Shown: positions 25,143 to 34,346, counted from the first letter of the stretch. The stretch is 64,000 nt of DNA from UBA8886 sp002731655 (GCA_030754655.1 JASLZX010000001.1:1-64000), one strand, 5' to 3'. Numbers and translations: made by a program. Notes: generated by a model not told the origin, from the sequence alone.

Positions 25143-27647
25143 ATGGCTGCCAGTATCGCATCGCCGCGCATGGAGGAGCTTTCGCGGCTCGTCGCCGCAC
25201 GACCGTGGGCGACCGTGCTGCTGGCACTGCTGGTAAGCGGGCTGGCGCTGCAACCGCTCCAGGCGATGGATACCGAGACGTCGCTCGAGGACTACCTGCC
25301 GCCGTCGAACGAGGTCAGCGCGGGGCAGGTCGCCTATGGCGACTTCCCGTTGCCGTTCTACGTCTCGGCCGTGGTCGAGGCGCCGGGCGAGAACCTGCTC
25401 TCGCGCGAGTCGCTGCAGGAATTGCTGCGGCTCGAAACGCACATGCTCGCATCACCCGAAGTGCAAACGTGGGCGTATGACACCAACGCAGTCGTGCGGT
25501 CGCCCGGCTCGGCCGTGAACTCGTCACTGGCGTTGCAGGGACTGGCGCTCGACAGCGCCCCCGATGCGACGCTGCAAGCTGCGCTGGGTGCGCTCATCGA
25601 AGACCCGCAGGCGGGCGGCATGTTCGGTGCGCCTTCCTACGAGGACGGGGCGTGGCAGGCGCGGTCGATCTTCGTCACTGTGACCGTGGACAAACAGGGC
25701 GCCTACAACGACGAAGAGTCAGAACTTGCGGTGCGCGACGCGTTCCACGGCTTCGAGAGCGAAACGCTGGTGCTGAACTCTATGGCGGCCCCCAACCAAG
25801 CGATGCAGGAAGCGTCGCAAGCAACGCTCTCGACGCTACTGCCGCTGACGCTGGGCGCGATGGCGGTGCTGCTCTGGTTCTCGCTGCGCCGCCCCACCGA
25901 CGTCGTGCTGAGTCTCGGCACGGTGATGATGGCATTGCTCTGGATGTTCGCTGCCGGTGAACTGCTCGGCCTGCGCTTCTCGCAATATACCTTCATCGCG
26001 CCGATACTGGTGCTGGCGCTGGGCGTTGACGACGCCATCCACATCCTGCACCGCTATCGCGCTGACCACTACCGCGGGCCGGAGCGGGCGCTGCGCATCT
26101 CGGTGCGGCTCGTCGGGACGGCACTGCTACTGACAACGCTGACGACCATGGCTGCCTTCGGCGCCAACCGCATTTCCGAAGTGCCGGCGATTCGCGATTT
26201 CGGCGTCCACGTCGCGCTCGGCATCGGCGCCGCGTTCGTCCTGACCACCACTTTCCTGCCGGCAGCGCGGCTGCTGCTCGACCGCTGGCTCGACCCTGAC
26301 CTGAAGGCTCTCGAGGATAGTTCGATGCTGGCGCCAGCGCTCGGCGCGCTGGCGACTGCTTCGCAAGCGCGACCGCTGACGGTGATTGCGGTCGCGCTGC
26401 TGCTCACGGGCGGCTCGCTCTGGGCAGCGGTCCAGCTCGACCAAGAGCTGGAGATGCAGGACCTGATTGACCCCACTTCCGAGATGTATCGCGCGTGGGT
26501 CATCTACGAACGTGACTTCGCGACCACGTCAGGCGAGGCGGCGGGATTGCTGGTCGAGGGCGACGACCTGATGCGGCCCGAAGTGTTGCGCGCGCTGCTC
26601 GAAACGCAGGCGGCGATGGCAAACGACTCGAAGGTGGCGCAGCTGGGCGGCCAGCCACGCGTCTGGTCCATCGCGAACGTCATGCAGCAGGCGTTCTCGC
26701 TGATGGCGCCGCAGCTCGGCATGGCCGACAGCGATGGTGACGGGCTGCCCGACAGCGCTGCCGAGACGCAGCAGCTGCTCGGAATCCTGCTGGCGCAGGG
26801 CGCCGGCGACCTGACGCCGACCGAGATCAGGGCGTTCGTGCGGCCCGACGCCAACGGCAGCGCTGACGGGATGCTCATCCGCGTCTCCAGCGCCGACATC
26901 GGGACCATGGGCGGCGAGGTGCTGCTGGAGGAGCTGGAGGAGGACGCCGCGCCGCTCGAGGCGCTAGGGCTCGAGGCGACCCCGTATGGTCAGCCGATTG
27001 AACGCTACCAGATGATGAGCACCATGACCGACGGGATGCTCAAGTCGCTGGCGCTCTCCATCGTCATTTGCCTGGGTTTGTTGATAGCGTTGCGCCGCTC
27101 GTGGGTCGAAGGCGTCGAGGCGATTGTGCCGGTGCTGCTGGTGACCGCGTGGGTCTACGGCACCATCTGGGCGCTCGGCTGGAGCCTGAACCTGGTCACC
27201 GTCTCGATTGCCGCCATCACCATCGGCGTCGGCGTCGACTTCGCAGTGCACCTGCTCCATCGCTACCGCGAGGCGCTGGCGGAGGGCGACCTGCCCGAAA
27301 CGGCGATGGTCACGGCAGTGCAGCACGCCGGGACACCCATCACCGGCGCGGCGCTGACGACCGCGGCCGGCTTCGGTATGCTCTCATTCTCGTCGATGAC
27401 CGTCTTCAGCCAGTTCGGAATCCTGACCGCGGCGATGATACTCTACGCGCTCGCGGCGACGCTGCTGGTACTGCCGGCAGTCGTGCTGACCGTCACCGAA
27501 TACCGCGCCCCGCCCGCCTTTCCGCCGCGCGCCGACGCGGGCGCCAGCGGCGCGCCCGACAACGTCTGGGGCGAGAATGACGGGAGTATGCCAAACACAC
27601 CGCCCCGGCGGGTGGTGCGGCGCGTGAAGAAAGTACGTCGGCGCTAG
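25143..27647 (+). CDS. RND-superfamily (MMPL/HAE3-like) exporter
   Basis: An 834-residue membrane protein with the duplicated RND layout: TM1, a large extracellular loop, then five helices, repeated. The first half has the sterol-sensing-like segment 'FIAPILVLALGVDDAIHILH', the second 'AAITIGVGVDFAVHLLHRYR', with Asp residues in the proton-relay position. An insert containing 'DSDGDGLPDS' in the second loop looks like a calcium-binding loop. The C-terminus is strongly basic ('VVRRVKKVRRR'). The archaeal HAE3 family is implicated in lipid or hydrophobe export; substrate unknown. A T-rich TATA-like TTTTTATTC lies at 25115-25123. Confidence 0.85.
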   Translation: MAASIASPRMEELSRLVAARPWATVLLALLVSGLALQPLQAMDTETSLEDYLPPSNEVSAGQVAYGDFPLPFYVSAVVEAPGENLLSRESLQELLRLETHMLASPEVQTWAYDTNAVVRSPGSAVNSSLALQGLALDSAPDATLQAALGALIEDPQAGGMFGAPSYEDGAWQARSIFVTVTVDKQGAYNDEESELAVRDAFHGFESETLVLNSMAAPNQAMQEASQATLSTLLPLTLGAMAVLLWFSLRRPTDVVLSLGTVMMALLWMFAAGELLGLRFSQYTFIAPILVLALGVDDAIHILHRYRADHYRGPERALRISVRLVGTALLLTTLTTMAAFGANRISEVPAIRDFGVHVALGIGAAFVLTTTFLPAARLLLDRWLDPDLKALEDSSMLAPALGALATASQARPLTVIAVALLLTGGSLWAAVQLDQELEMQDLIDPTSEMYRAWVIYERDFATTSGEAAGLLVEGDDLMRPEVLRALLETQAAMANDSKVAQLGGQPRVWSIANVMQQAFSLMAPQLGMADSDGDGLPDSAAETQQLLGILLAQGAGDLTPTEIRAFVRPDANGSADGMLIRVSSADIGTMGGEVLLEELEEDAAPLEALGLEATPYGQPIERYQMMSTMTDGMLKSLALSIVICLGLLIALRRSWVEGVEAIVPVLLVTAWVYGTIWALGWSLNLVTVSIAAITIGVGVDFAVHLLHRYREALAEGDLPETAMVTAVQHAGTPITGAALTTAAGFGMLSFSSMTVFSQFGILTAAMILYALAATLLVLPAVVLTVTEYRAPPAFPPRADAGASGAPDNVWGENDGSMPNTPPRRVVRRVKKVRRR

Positions 27648-28195
27648 GCGTGCTGGAGCCGCTCGCGGAGCCTGTCCTTCAGGTGTGGGTTGCGGCCGTG
27701 CGGCTTCTTGGGCATGTCACACTCACCCTCACCGGAGCTGCACGCCTCCAGCTTGGCGAGCCGCTCGGTGAGCCGCTCCTCGAGTGCATCCAGCTTTTCA
27801 TCGTCGGCCGGGCAATCCTCGGAGGCGCGGCACTCGGCGATGCGATCCAGCGCCGCCTGCGTGCGCGCGGTCATTTTCTCGAGCGTCGCCTCGCGGTGCT
27901 CCTCGCGCTTTGCGTCGCGCTCGGCCTTGCACGCCTCGCGGTCAGCGGCGCATTCCGCCAGCTTCGTCTGGCGCGTCTCGAGTCGCTCCTTGAGCGCATC
28001 GAGCCGCGACGTGTCGGCGTCATCCGGTAGATTCTCGCGGAAGTCGGCCAGTCGCGCTAGCCGCTTCTCGATGTGTTCTTGCAGCCTCACCAGCCGGTCC
28101 GGCCGCTCGCCTTCAGCCTCACCTTCCGCAACAACTGCGCCAGCAAGTGTGCCGACGAATAACAGGGCGGCAAAAAGAGCCGTGATTTTCGACAT
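27644..28195 (-). CDS. Secreted coiled-coil protein with paired cysteines
   Basis: From the ATG at 28195 this is a 183-residue protein with a signal peptide ('ALFAALLFVGTLAGAVVA') and a mature part of charged helical repeats ('RLVRLQEHIEKRLARLADF', 'LDALKERLETRQTKLAECA'). Cys residues occur in pairs ('CAADREAC', 'CRASEDC', 'CSSGEGEC') within the helices, as if each helical hairpin were stapled by disulfides. The frame is open 13 codons upstream, but a strong TATA box lies 26 bases before 28195. Function and family not recognised; it resembles periplasmic CpxP/Spy-like or Cys-hairpin proteins only in style. Confidence 0.65.
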   Translation of the reverse strand: MSKITALFAALLFVGTLAGAVVAEGEAEGERPDRLVRLQEHIEKRLARLADFRENLPDDADTSRLDALKERLETRQTKLAECAADREACKAERDAKREEHREATLEKMTARTQAALDRIAECRASEDCPADDEKLDALEERLTERLAKLEACSSGEGECDMPKKPHGRNPHLKDRLRERLQHA

Positions 28196-28216
28196 AGTCC
28201 GAATGCAGATACTGGG

Positions 28217-28225
28217 TATATAAAA
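28217..28225 (-). promoter_or_regulatory. TATA box of the secreted coiled-coil protein gene
   Basis: TTTTATATA on the minus strand lies about 26 bases before the ATG at 28195. It is one of the best TATA matches in the window and fixes the start of the downstream gene. Confidence 0.6.
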
Positions 28226-28321
28226 GGGTGCCAAATATTTTTTGCACCAACGTCATCGATGTGACAACGCTGTCTGTTTGCTCACATTGGAATGTAGACT
28301 GCCGCCGTCGCTGAAACCAGC

Positions 28322-28328
28322 CTTATAG
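28322..28328 (+). promoter_or_regulatory. TATA box of guaAb
   Basis: CTTATAG is centred 25 bases before the GTG start at 28350, supporting a leaderless message with a GTG initiator. Confidence 0.5.
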
Positions 28329-28349
28329 CGGTGGGGCGCATGCGCGCGC

Positions 28350-29303
28350 GTGGGCCTCTTCAACCCCGCCAGATTTGCGAAGGAGGCAGTCGCCGCCATC
28401 GAGAAGCAGGTCCAGGGACGGGCGATTATCGCCGCCTCGGGTGGTGTCGATTCTATGGCGGCGGCGGTGCTCGCGTCGCAGGCGCTGGGCGAGCAGCTGC
28501 TGGCGGTGCACGTTGATACTGGCTACATGCGACAGGACGAATCGACGGTGGTCGGTCGCATGCTCGTTGATATGAAAGTCAACCACCACGTGGTTGACGC
28601 CAGCGACCGTTTCTACGCGGCGCTGGAGGGAGTGACCGACCCCGAGCTGAAGCGCACGCGCATCGGCGAGCTTTTTATACGCGTCTTCGAGGAAGAGGCG
28701 CGCGGTTTCGACGCGAAATGGCTGGTGCAGGGGACCATCGCGCCCGACTGGATTGAGTCGGGCGGCGGGCTGCGCGACACCATCAAGTCGCACCACAACG
28801 TCGGCGGCCTGCCGGAGGACATGGAAATGGAACTCTGCGAGCCGCTGCGCGAGCTCTACAAGGACGAGGTGCGCGCGCTGGCGGAACACCTCGGCGTTGC
28901 GGTCGCGCAGCGTCAGCCGTTCCCCGGCCCCGGGCTGGCGGTGCGGGTGATGGGCGAGGCGACCCGAGAGCGCACCGCGCTGGTGCGGCAGGCGTGCTAC
29001 ATCGTCGAGCAGGAACTCGAGACTGCCGCGGAGGCGGGCGAGATGGAACTGCCGTGGCAGTATTTCGCCGTCCTGCTCCCGGTGCGCACCGTGGGGGTGC
29101 AGGGCGACGTCCGCGCCTACGGCCACACGATTGCCGTGCGGGCGGTCCAGAGCTACGATGCGATGACTGCGCAGGCGTCAGCGATGCCGTGGGGAGTGCA
29201 GCAGCGCATCTCGCGCCGCATCACCAACGAACTCAAGGAAGACATCAACCGGGTGGTTTACGACGTCACAGACAAGCCGCCTGGAACTATAGAGTGGGAA
29301 TGA
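28350..29303 (+). CDS. guaAb: GMP synthase (glutamine-hydrolysing) subunit B, ATP-pyrophosphatase
   Basis: A 317-residue ATP-PPase that adenylates XMP and aminates it to GMP. The PP-loop is 'IIAASGGVDSMAAAV', followed by 'VHVDTGYMRQDE', 'WLVQGTIAPDWIESGGG', 'IKSHHNVGGLPEDM' and 'QPFPGPGLAVRVMG'. There is no glutamine amidotransferase domain, as usual for the split archaeal enzyme, so the GuaAa partner must be elsewhere. The dimerisation domain is complete to 'DVTDKPPGTIEWE'. The stop overlaps the start of an AT-rich small gene. Confidence 0.94.
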   Translation: MGLFNPARFAKEAVAAIEKQVQGRAIIAASGGVDSMAAAVLASQALGEQLLAVHVDTGYMRQDESTVVGRMLVDMKVNHHVVDASDRFYAALEGVTDPELKRTRIGELFIRVFEEEARGFDAKWLVQGTIAPDWIESGGGLRDTIKSHHNVGGLPEDMEMELCEPLRELYKDEVRALAEHLGVAVAQRQPFPGPGLAVRVMGEATRERTALVRQACYIVEQELETAAEAGEMELPWQYFAVLLPVRTVGVQGDVRAYGHTIAVRAVQSYDAMTAQASAMPWGVQQRISRRITNELKEDINRVVYDVTDKPPGTIEWE

Positions 29304-29500
29304 ATATGTTTTGTATTAAAGCCGAAATACCTCAAGAAATATGTGATGTTGATGATGAGTTAAAGGCAATTTATCACAGCAAAGATTGTGTTTGTATTTG
29401 GGTGTTTGAGAAAAGAGAAGATAGAAATAGATTCGTGGATGAAACTGCCGGTATAATGAAAGACGAAAGACAAAGGCATTTTGAGAACTTTTATTCATAA
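29300..29500 (+). CDS. AT-rich small hypothetical protein
   Basis: A 66-residue protein beginning with ATG at 29300, overlapping the guaAb stop (ATGA), which implies translational coupling. It contains 'MFCIKAEIPQEICDVDDELK' and 'VCIWVFEKREDRNRFVDE', an alpha/beta-looking sequence with three Cys in the first half, and an acidic/basic C-terminus. No family is recognised. The AT content is much higher than in guaAb or ileS, and a T-rich run follows the stop, so it may be a recent insertion. It also continues the frame of a longer overlapping ORF within guaAb, which I reject as coding. Confidence 0.5.
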   Translation: MNMFCIKAEIPQEICDVDDELKAIYHSKDCVCIWVFEKREDRNRFVDETAGIMKDERQRHFENFYS

Positions 29501-29513
29501 TTCTCTTTTTTGT
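29501..29513 (+). terminator. Possible T-rich transcription terminator
   Basis: A pyrimidine tract ending in a run of six T follows the small AT-rich gene directly and precedes the tRNA-Met gene on the other strand. T-tracts terminate archaeal RNA polymerase without needing a hairpin. Confidence 0.45.
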
Positions 29514-29522
29514 AAAAAATCA

Positions 29523-29598
29523 TGGTGCCGGGAGCGGGGTTTGAACCCGCGACCTCCGGATTATGAGTCCGGCGCGCTACCAACTACGCCACCCCGGC
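29523..29598 (-). tRNA. tRNA-Met (CAU), probably elongator, with encoded CCA
   Basis: The minus strand folds as a cloverleaf: acceptor GCCGGGG with TCCCGGC, anticodon stem CCGGA/TCCGG around loop CTCATAA, and T-arm GCGGG-TTCAAAC-CCCGC. The anticodon CAT is at plus positions 29563-29565. The 5' G1-C72 pair argues against an archaeal initiator, which normally begins with A1; a tRNA-Ile2 with modified C34 cannot be excluded. The discriminator A at 29526 is followed by a genomically encoded CCA (29525-29523). Confidence 0.9.
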
Positions 29599-29649
29599 AC
29601 GCGGTGCGGCGGACGGCGGGCGCCATAAAAGGATTAAGACTCGGGCGGG

Positions 29650-29657
29650 CTTTTTAG
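29650..29657 (+). promoter_or_regulatory. TATA-like box of ileS
   Basis: CTTTTTAG is centred about 26 bases before the ileS ATG at 29680, in an otherwise GC-rich stretch. Confidence 0.45.
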
Positions 29658-29679
29658 CGGGCGCCAACTGCCGCACGCG

Positions 29680-32600
29680 ATGGCAGACGACTCCGTCGGG
29701 GATTACAACCCGGTAGCGCTCGAACAGGCGGTCGCCGCGCGCTGGGCGGCCGACGGCACGTTCGCGCGGCAGGTGGCGCAGCGCGAGGGGGCGCAGCCGT
29801 TCGTATTCCTGGAGGGGCCACCGACTGCCAATGGCCGTCCGGGTATCCACCACGTCGTCTCGCGGACCTACAAGGACCTGGTCTGCCGCTGGCGAGCGAT
29901 GCAGGGGCGCTACGTCGAGCGTAAGGGGGGCTGGGACACCCACGGGCTGCCGGTCGAAATCGAGGTGCAGAAAGCGCTCGGACTGGGGACGAGCAGCGAA
30001 ATCGAGGCTTACGGCATCGAGAAGTTCAACACCGCCTGCCGGGAATCCGTCTGGACCTACGAGTCGGCGTGGCGCGAGATGACCGAGCGCATGGGATTCT
30101 GGGTCGACATGGATGACCCCTACGTTACGCTCCACGACGACTACATCGAGTCGACGTGGTGGTCGCTGAAGCAGATGTTCGATAAGGGGCTACTCTACCG
30201 CGACTACAAGGTGCTGCCCTACTGCCCGCAGACCGGCACGAGTTACAGCAGCCACGAGGTTGCGCTGGGCTACAAGGAAGTCAGCGAGCCTTCGCTCTAC
30301 GCCCGCTTCCGGCTGGTCGACGACGACGCGTCCATCCTGGCGTGGACCACAACGCCCTGGACGCTGCCGGGCAACGTCGGCCTTGCTGTCGGGCCGGACG
30401 TCACCTACTGCCGCGTGCGCGTCACCGCGCCGCCCGAGGGCTGGACCGGCCCCGGCGGCGCCGCGGTGGGCGACGAACTTATTCTCGCCAAGGAGTTGCT
30501 GAAGGCGACGCTGCGCCACCAGGCCGAGGTACTGGAGGAATTCCCCGGCTCTGAACTTGTCGGCCGGCGCTACGAGCCGCTATTTCCCGGCGCGATTGAC
30601 GCCGGCGGCTCCGACACGGCGTGGACCATCGTCGCGGCCGACTTCGTCACCACCACTGAGGGGACCGGCATCGTCCACACCGCCGTCATGTATGGCGAGG
30701 ACGATTTCAATCTGGGACGCGCCGTCGGGCTGCCCGAAGTGCACACTGTCGGCGCTGACGGCCGCTTCGTGACGGGCGTGCATCCTGACCTTGACGGGCG
30801 TTACGTCAAAGAGTGCGACGGCGATATTATCGGCCTGCTCGACGACGCGGGGCGGCTCTACCGCACCGAGGATTACACCCACGACTACCCCCACTGCTGG
30901 CGCACCGACCAGCCACTGCTCTACTACGCCATGGATTCGTGGTTCGTGCGGATGACTGCCGTGCGGGAGCGCCTGCTGGAGCACAATGCGCAGGTCGAAT
31001 GGGCGCCGACGTGGGTCGGCGAGAAGCGATTTGGCGAGTGGATTGAGAACGTCAAGGACTGGGCCATCAGCCGCGAGCGGTTCTGGGGCACGCCGCTGCC
31101 GGTCTGGCGCTGCGAGTGCGGCCACCAGCACTGCATCGGCTCGCGCGCTGAGCTGCGCGAGCTGGCGCTTGACCCCGCCACCGTCCCGGAGGACTTGCAC
31201 CGCCCCTACATCGACGCGGTGAAGCTGCGGTGCAGCGAGTGCGGCGGCGAGATGGCACGCGAGCCGTTCGTGATGGATTGCTGGTTCGACTCGGGCTGCG
31301 CCAGCTTCGCGCAATGGCACTATCCCTTCGCGGAGGACGGGAAATTCGAGGCGAATTTCCCGGTCGACTACATCTGCGAGGGGGTCGACCAGACGCGCGG
31401 CTGGTTCTATTCGCTGCTGGCGGTCGCGACTACAGTCTTCGACTCGCCCTGCTACCGTAGCTGCCTGTCGCTGGGGCTGATTCTTGACCACGAAGGCAAG
31501 AAGATGTCCAAGTCGCGCGGCAACATCGTCAACCCGGGCGACCATTTCGACCGCGAAGGCGCCGACGCCGTGCGCTGGTATATGGTGACGGCGGGCGCCC
31601 CATGGGCTGAACTACGGTTTGATGCCAAAGGGCTGCGCGAAACCTTCGCGCGCTTCTTCCTGACGTTGTGGAACACCTACCGCTTCCACGCTGACTACGC
31701 CGCGCTCGACGACTTCGACCCAGGCGCGGAGCCGCCCCCGCTGGCGCCGCTCGACCGCTGGGCGCTCTCGCGGCTCTCTACCGTCGTCGAGGAATATACT
31801 GCGCTTTTCGAGCAGTGGCGCTTCCACCGCGCGGCGCGGCTACTGGAGGAGTTTGTCGTCGACGACGTCAGCAACTGGTATGTGCGACGGTCGCGGCGGC
31901 GGCTCTGGAGCGACGCGCCGTCGGAGGACAAGACCGCCTGCCAGCATACGCTGCACACATTGCTCGCGACCGTCTGCCGATTGATGGCGCCAATTGCGCC
32001 TTACATGAGCGACCATATCCACCACGCACTGGCGGGCAGCAGCGTCCATCTCGCCGACTGGCCGGCGCCTGCGGAGCGCGACGTCGCGCTCGAGGAGCAA
32101 ATGGCGCTGGTGCGCGCACTGGCTGAAGCGGGGCGCCGCGTGCGCGCCGAGTCGCAGCGGCGGCAGCGGCTGCCGTGCCGCGCCGGCTGGATTGTGGGCG
32201 GCCCCGACATCGCACAGTTCCATTCGCTACTGGCGGAGGAGCTGAACGTCGAATCGCTGACGATCGAGCCGAAGCTGAAGAAGTTCCAGCAGGTCGAGCT
32301 GCGCCCCAATTTCGGCACGCTCGGCGCGAAGGTTAAGGGCGATCTGCCCGCCGTCAAGGCGGCGCTCGAAGCGCTTGACCCTGAGGAGGGTGCCGCTGCG
32401 CTCGAGGACGGCCGGCTGGAGCTAGCCGGCCACGCCATCGCCCCGGAGGATGTCGATCTGCTGCGTGTCGAGCGTCCCGGCTTCGCCGCTGCGACGCTCG
32501 ATTCGGGCGTTTCGCTGGTGCTCGACATGGCGGTCAACGACGCGCTGCTCTCGAAGGGACTGGCGCGCGAAATCACCCGCCGCGTGCAGGCGCAGCGCAA

Positions 32601-32808
32601 GGCGCTCGATTTGGCAATCGAGGACCGCATCGCGCTCGAGGTGTGGCTGCCCGACGGGACGCCCGAACTGGCTGCCGCCGACTGGGAGTGGGTGCAGTCA
32701 GAGACCCGCGCCGCTGACGCAAAACTGCACCGCGAGGTGGCGCCGAAGCGGACGGAGCGCTTCGAGGTCGACGGCGTCGCGCTGGGCTTCACCGCCCGCC
32801 ACGCTTAA
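29680..32808 (+). CDS. ileS: Isoleucyl-tRNA synthetase
   Basis: A 1042-residue class Ia synthetase that charges tRNA-Ile. The HIGH region reads 'NGRPGIHHVVSRTYKD', in which the classical HxGH is GIHH, a variant that I recall from type-2, eukaryote-like IleRS of some bacteria. The editing domain ('ILAWTTTPWTLPGNVGLAVG'), the 'DYICEGVDQTRGWFYSL' segment and the KMSKS loop 'GKKMSKSRGN' follow. Cys pairs in 'CECGHQHC' and 'CSECGGEM' form a zinc site. The C-terminal tRNA-binding region is complete. The length is usual for archaeal and eukaryotic-type enzymes. Confidence 0.95.
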   Translation: MADDSVGDYNPVALEQAVAARWAADGTFARQVAQREGAQPFVFLEGPPTANGRPGIHHVVSRTYKDLVCRWRAMQGRYVERKGGWDTHGLPVEIEVQKALGLGTSSEIEAYGIEKFNTACRESVWTYESAWREMTERMGFWVDMDDPYVTLHDDYIESTWWSLKQMFDKGLLYRDYKVLPYCPQTGTSYSSHEVALGYKEVSEPSLYARFRLVDDDASILAWTTTPWTLPGNVGLAVGPDVTYCRVRVTAPPEGWTGPGGAAVGDELILAKELLKATLRHQAEVLEEFPGSELVGRRYEPLFPGAIDAGGSDTAWTIVAADFVTTTEGTGIVHTAVMYGEDDFNLGRAVGLPEVHTVGADGRFVTGVHPDLDGRYVKECDGDIIGLLDDAGRLYRTEDYTHDYPHCWRTDQPLLYYAMDSWFVRMTAVRERLLEHNAQVEWAPTWVGEKRFGEWIENVKDWAISRERFWGTPLPVWRCECGHQHCIGSRAELRELALDPATVPEDLHRPYIDAVKLRCSECGGEMAREPFVMDCWFDSGCASFAQWHYPFAEDGKFEANFPVDYICEGVDQTRGWFYSLLAVATTVFDSPCYRSCLSLGLILDHEGKKMSKSRGNIVNPGDHFDREGADAVRWYMVTAGAPWAELRFDAKGLRETFARFFLTLWNTYRFHADYAALDDFDPGAEPPPLAPLDRWALSRLSTVVEEYTALFEQWRFHRAARLLEEFVVDDVSNWYVRRSRRRLWSDAPSEDKTACQHTLHTLLATVCRLMAPIAPYMSDHIHHALAGSSVHLADWPAPAERDVALEEQMALVRALAEAGRRVRAESQRRQRLPCRAGWIVGGPDIAQFHSLLAEELNVESLTIEPKLKKFQQVELRPNFGTLGAKVKGDLPAVKAALEALDPEEGAAALEDGRLELAGHAIAPEDVDLLRVERPGFAAATLDSGVSLVLDMAVNDALLSKGLAREITRRVQAQRKALDLAIEDRIALEVWLPDGTPELAAADWEWVQSETRAADAKLHREVAPKRTERFEVDGVALGFTARHA

Positions 32809-32832
32809 GCGGAGGCGGAGCCTGCGGGCGCG

Positions 32833-33354
32833 ATGGAGTTCCGCAAGGCGACCGACAGCGAAATCGTTGCCGCCGCGGTCGCGACGCTCGTAGCTTCGGG
32901 CCACGTCGGGACGCAGGGCGAAATGCAGCGGCGGGTGCTGGCACGGCTCCACGAAGAGGACGGCGAATTCCGACTCGGCGCCGAACGGATGCGGCGGGTG
33001 ATGGTGCACTCTGGCCGCGTCAAGCTGGACATCCGCACCCGCTCGGTCGGCGCGGCGCCGGAGCCTGACGATACCGACCTGCGGCGGATGGGCATGCGCT
33101 ACGACCCAGTCGTCAAGCGCTGGCGCCGCGTCCGCGAAGGGGATGACCTTACGGGGCACCACCACCACCGCGGCGAGTTCGCCGCCCCTGGCGTCCCGTG
33201 CCCGGTCTGCCGCGAGCCGCTGGCAAAGGTGCACAACGCGACGCTCTCGGGTGGCCGCGTCGCCATCGGCTTCCGCTGTCCACTCTGCCGCTACACGACG
33301 GGACACCGCTGGCGCGAGCCGGCGCGCTACGGCTTCTCACTGCGGGAGGAGTGA
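32833..33354 (+). CDS. Hypothetical protein with C-terminal zinc ribbon
   Basis: A 173-residue protein. The N-terminal ~60 residues look like a winged-helix-type domain ('EIVAAAVATLVASGHVGTQ', 'MQRRVLARLHEED'). The C-terminal part carries two CxxC pairs, 'CPVCREPL' and 'CPLCRYTTG', predicted to bind zinc. A DNA- or RNA-binding role is a reasonable guess but not shown. The stop overlaps the ATG of the beta-CASP nuclease gene (TGATG), so the two are probably translated together, hinting at a shared RNA-processing role. Confidence 0.6.
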   Translation: MEFRKATDSEIVAAAVATLVASGHVGTQGEMQRRVLARLHEEDGEFRLGAERMRRVMVHSGRVKLDIRTRSVGAAPEPDDTDLRRMGMRYDPVVKRWRRVREGDDLTGHHHHRGEFAAPGVPCPVCREPLAKVHNATLSGGRVAIGFRCPLCRYTTGHRWREPARYGFSLREE

Positions 33355-34346
33355 TGCAGGTTTTCGCGCACGGCGGTATCTGCGTCTCCGACGGCAAGGG
33401 GGCGGTCTACCTTGACCCGTCACGCGGCCGCCCCGACGGAGTGGTAACGCACGCGCACTCCGACCACCTGCGACCGCGGACGCACATGACACCGGCGACA
33501 GCCGAAGTGATGCACGCGCGCACCGGCAGCCGCAAGGCGCAGCTGCACGGCTACCGCGAGCCGTTCACCGTACGCGGTATCGAGGTTGAATTCTACGACG
33601 CCGGCCACGTCATCGGCAGCGCAATGGTCGCGGTCGACGGCGGACGCGTGCTCTACACCGGCGACTTCAACCCGTATGGCACCATCACCGCCGGACGCGC
33701 CGAGCCGCAACGGTGCGAGACGCTGGTAATCGAGGCGACTTACGGCAAGCCGGAGCAAGTGCTGCCGCCGCGCCAGCGCGTACTGCGCGACCTACAGGGG
33801 TGGATGCTGACGGTCGCGGCCAACGGCGGCGGCATCGTGGGGGCATACACACTCGGCAAGGCGCAGGAGGTCGTCGCGGCCGCCAACGCCGCCGGACTGC
33901 GCCCCGCGGTCTCTGACGAGGTGGGCGAGGTGTGCGACATCTACGTCGCGTACGACGTGCCGCTGGAATACGACCGCTTCGCGGCGCTCTCGCCCGAGCA
34001 GCGCGCCGCGCCGGGGATGCTCGTGACGTCATCGACCGCAACCAGCGGCCGCCGCCCCGACGCGGTCGTGCTCGAGCTGCGGCAGCGCGGCGCGCACACT
34101 GCGCGCGTTTCCGGCTGGTGCGCTTTCGCGCCGTGGGCGCTGCGCGGCGTCGACGCGGGGTTCCCGATGAGCGACCACGCCGACTTCACCGGGCTGCTCA
34201 ACTTCGTCGAGGCGTGCGCGCCGCAGCAGGTCTACACAGTCCATGGCGCGCAGAGCGAGCTGGCGCGCGAAATCCGTAAACGGCTGGGAATACCTGCACA
34301 AGCACTCCCCGACCGGGGGGAAACGACGCTGGAGGAATTTACGTGA
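33354..34346 (+). CDS. Beta-CASP metallo-beta-lactamase-fold nuclease
   Basis: A 330-residue predicted metal-dependent RNase, from the ATG at 33354 (the frame is open earlier, but inside the upstream gene). Motif 2 is 'THAHSDHLRP'. Further metal ligands lie in 'YDAGHVIGSAMV' and 'YTGDFNPYG', and the beta-CASP part has 'VGAYTLGKAQEV' and a terminal 'VYTVHGAQSE'. It resembles short archaeal relatives of mRNA 3'-end processing factors (COG1236-like). It lacks KH domains, so it is not the full-length aCPSF1. The stop overlaps the gpmA GTG start. Confidence 0.82.
   Translation: MQVFAHGGICVSDGKGAVYLDPSRGRPDGVVTHAHSDHLRPRTHMTPATAEVMHARTGSRKAQLHGYREPFTVRGIEVEFYDAGHVIGSAMVAVDGGRVLYTGDFNPYGTITAGRAEPQRCETLVIEATYGKPEQVLPPRQRVLRDLQGWMLTVAANGGGIVGAYTLGKAQEVVAAANAAGLRPAVSDEVGEVCDIYVAYDVPLEYDRFAALSPEQRAAPGMLVTSSTATSGRRPDAVVLELRQRGAHTARVSGWCAFAPWALRGVDAGFPMSDHADFTGLLNFVEACAPQQVYTVHGAQSELAREIRKRLGIPAQALPDRGETTLEEFT

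Noticed and set aside
28994..29500. 168-codon frame running through guaAb into the AT-rich small gene
   Set aside because: The upstream part is a shadow of guaAb; only the section after the ATG at 29300 has its own composition and a coupled start.
29730..29900. IleRS HIGH motif appears broken (GIHH instead of HxGH)
   Set aside because: The sequence 'GRPGIHHV' is, as I recall, a known variant in type-2-like IleRS, and the KMSKS loop and editing domain are intact, so the enzyme is likely functional.
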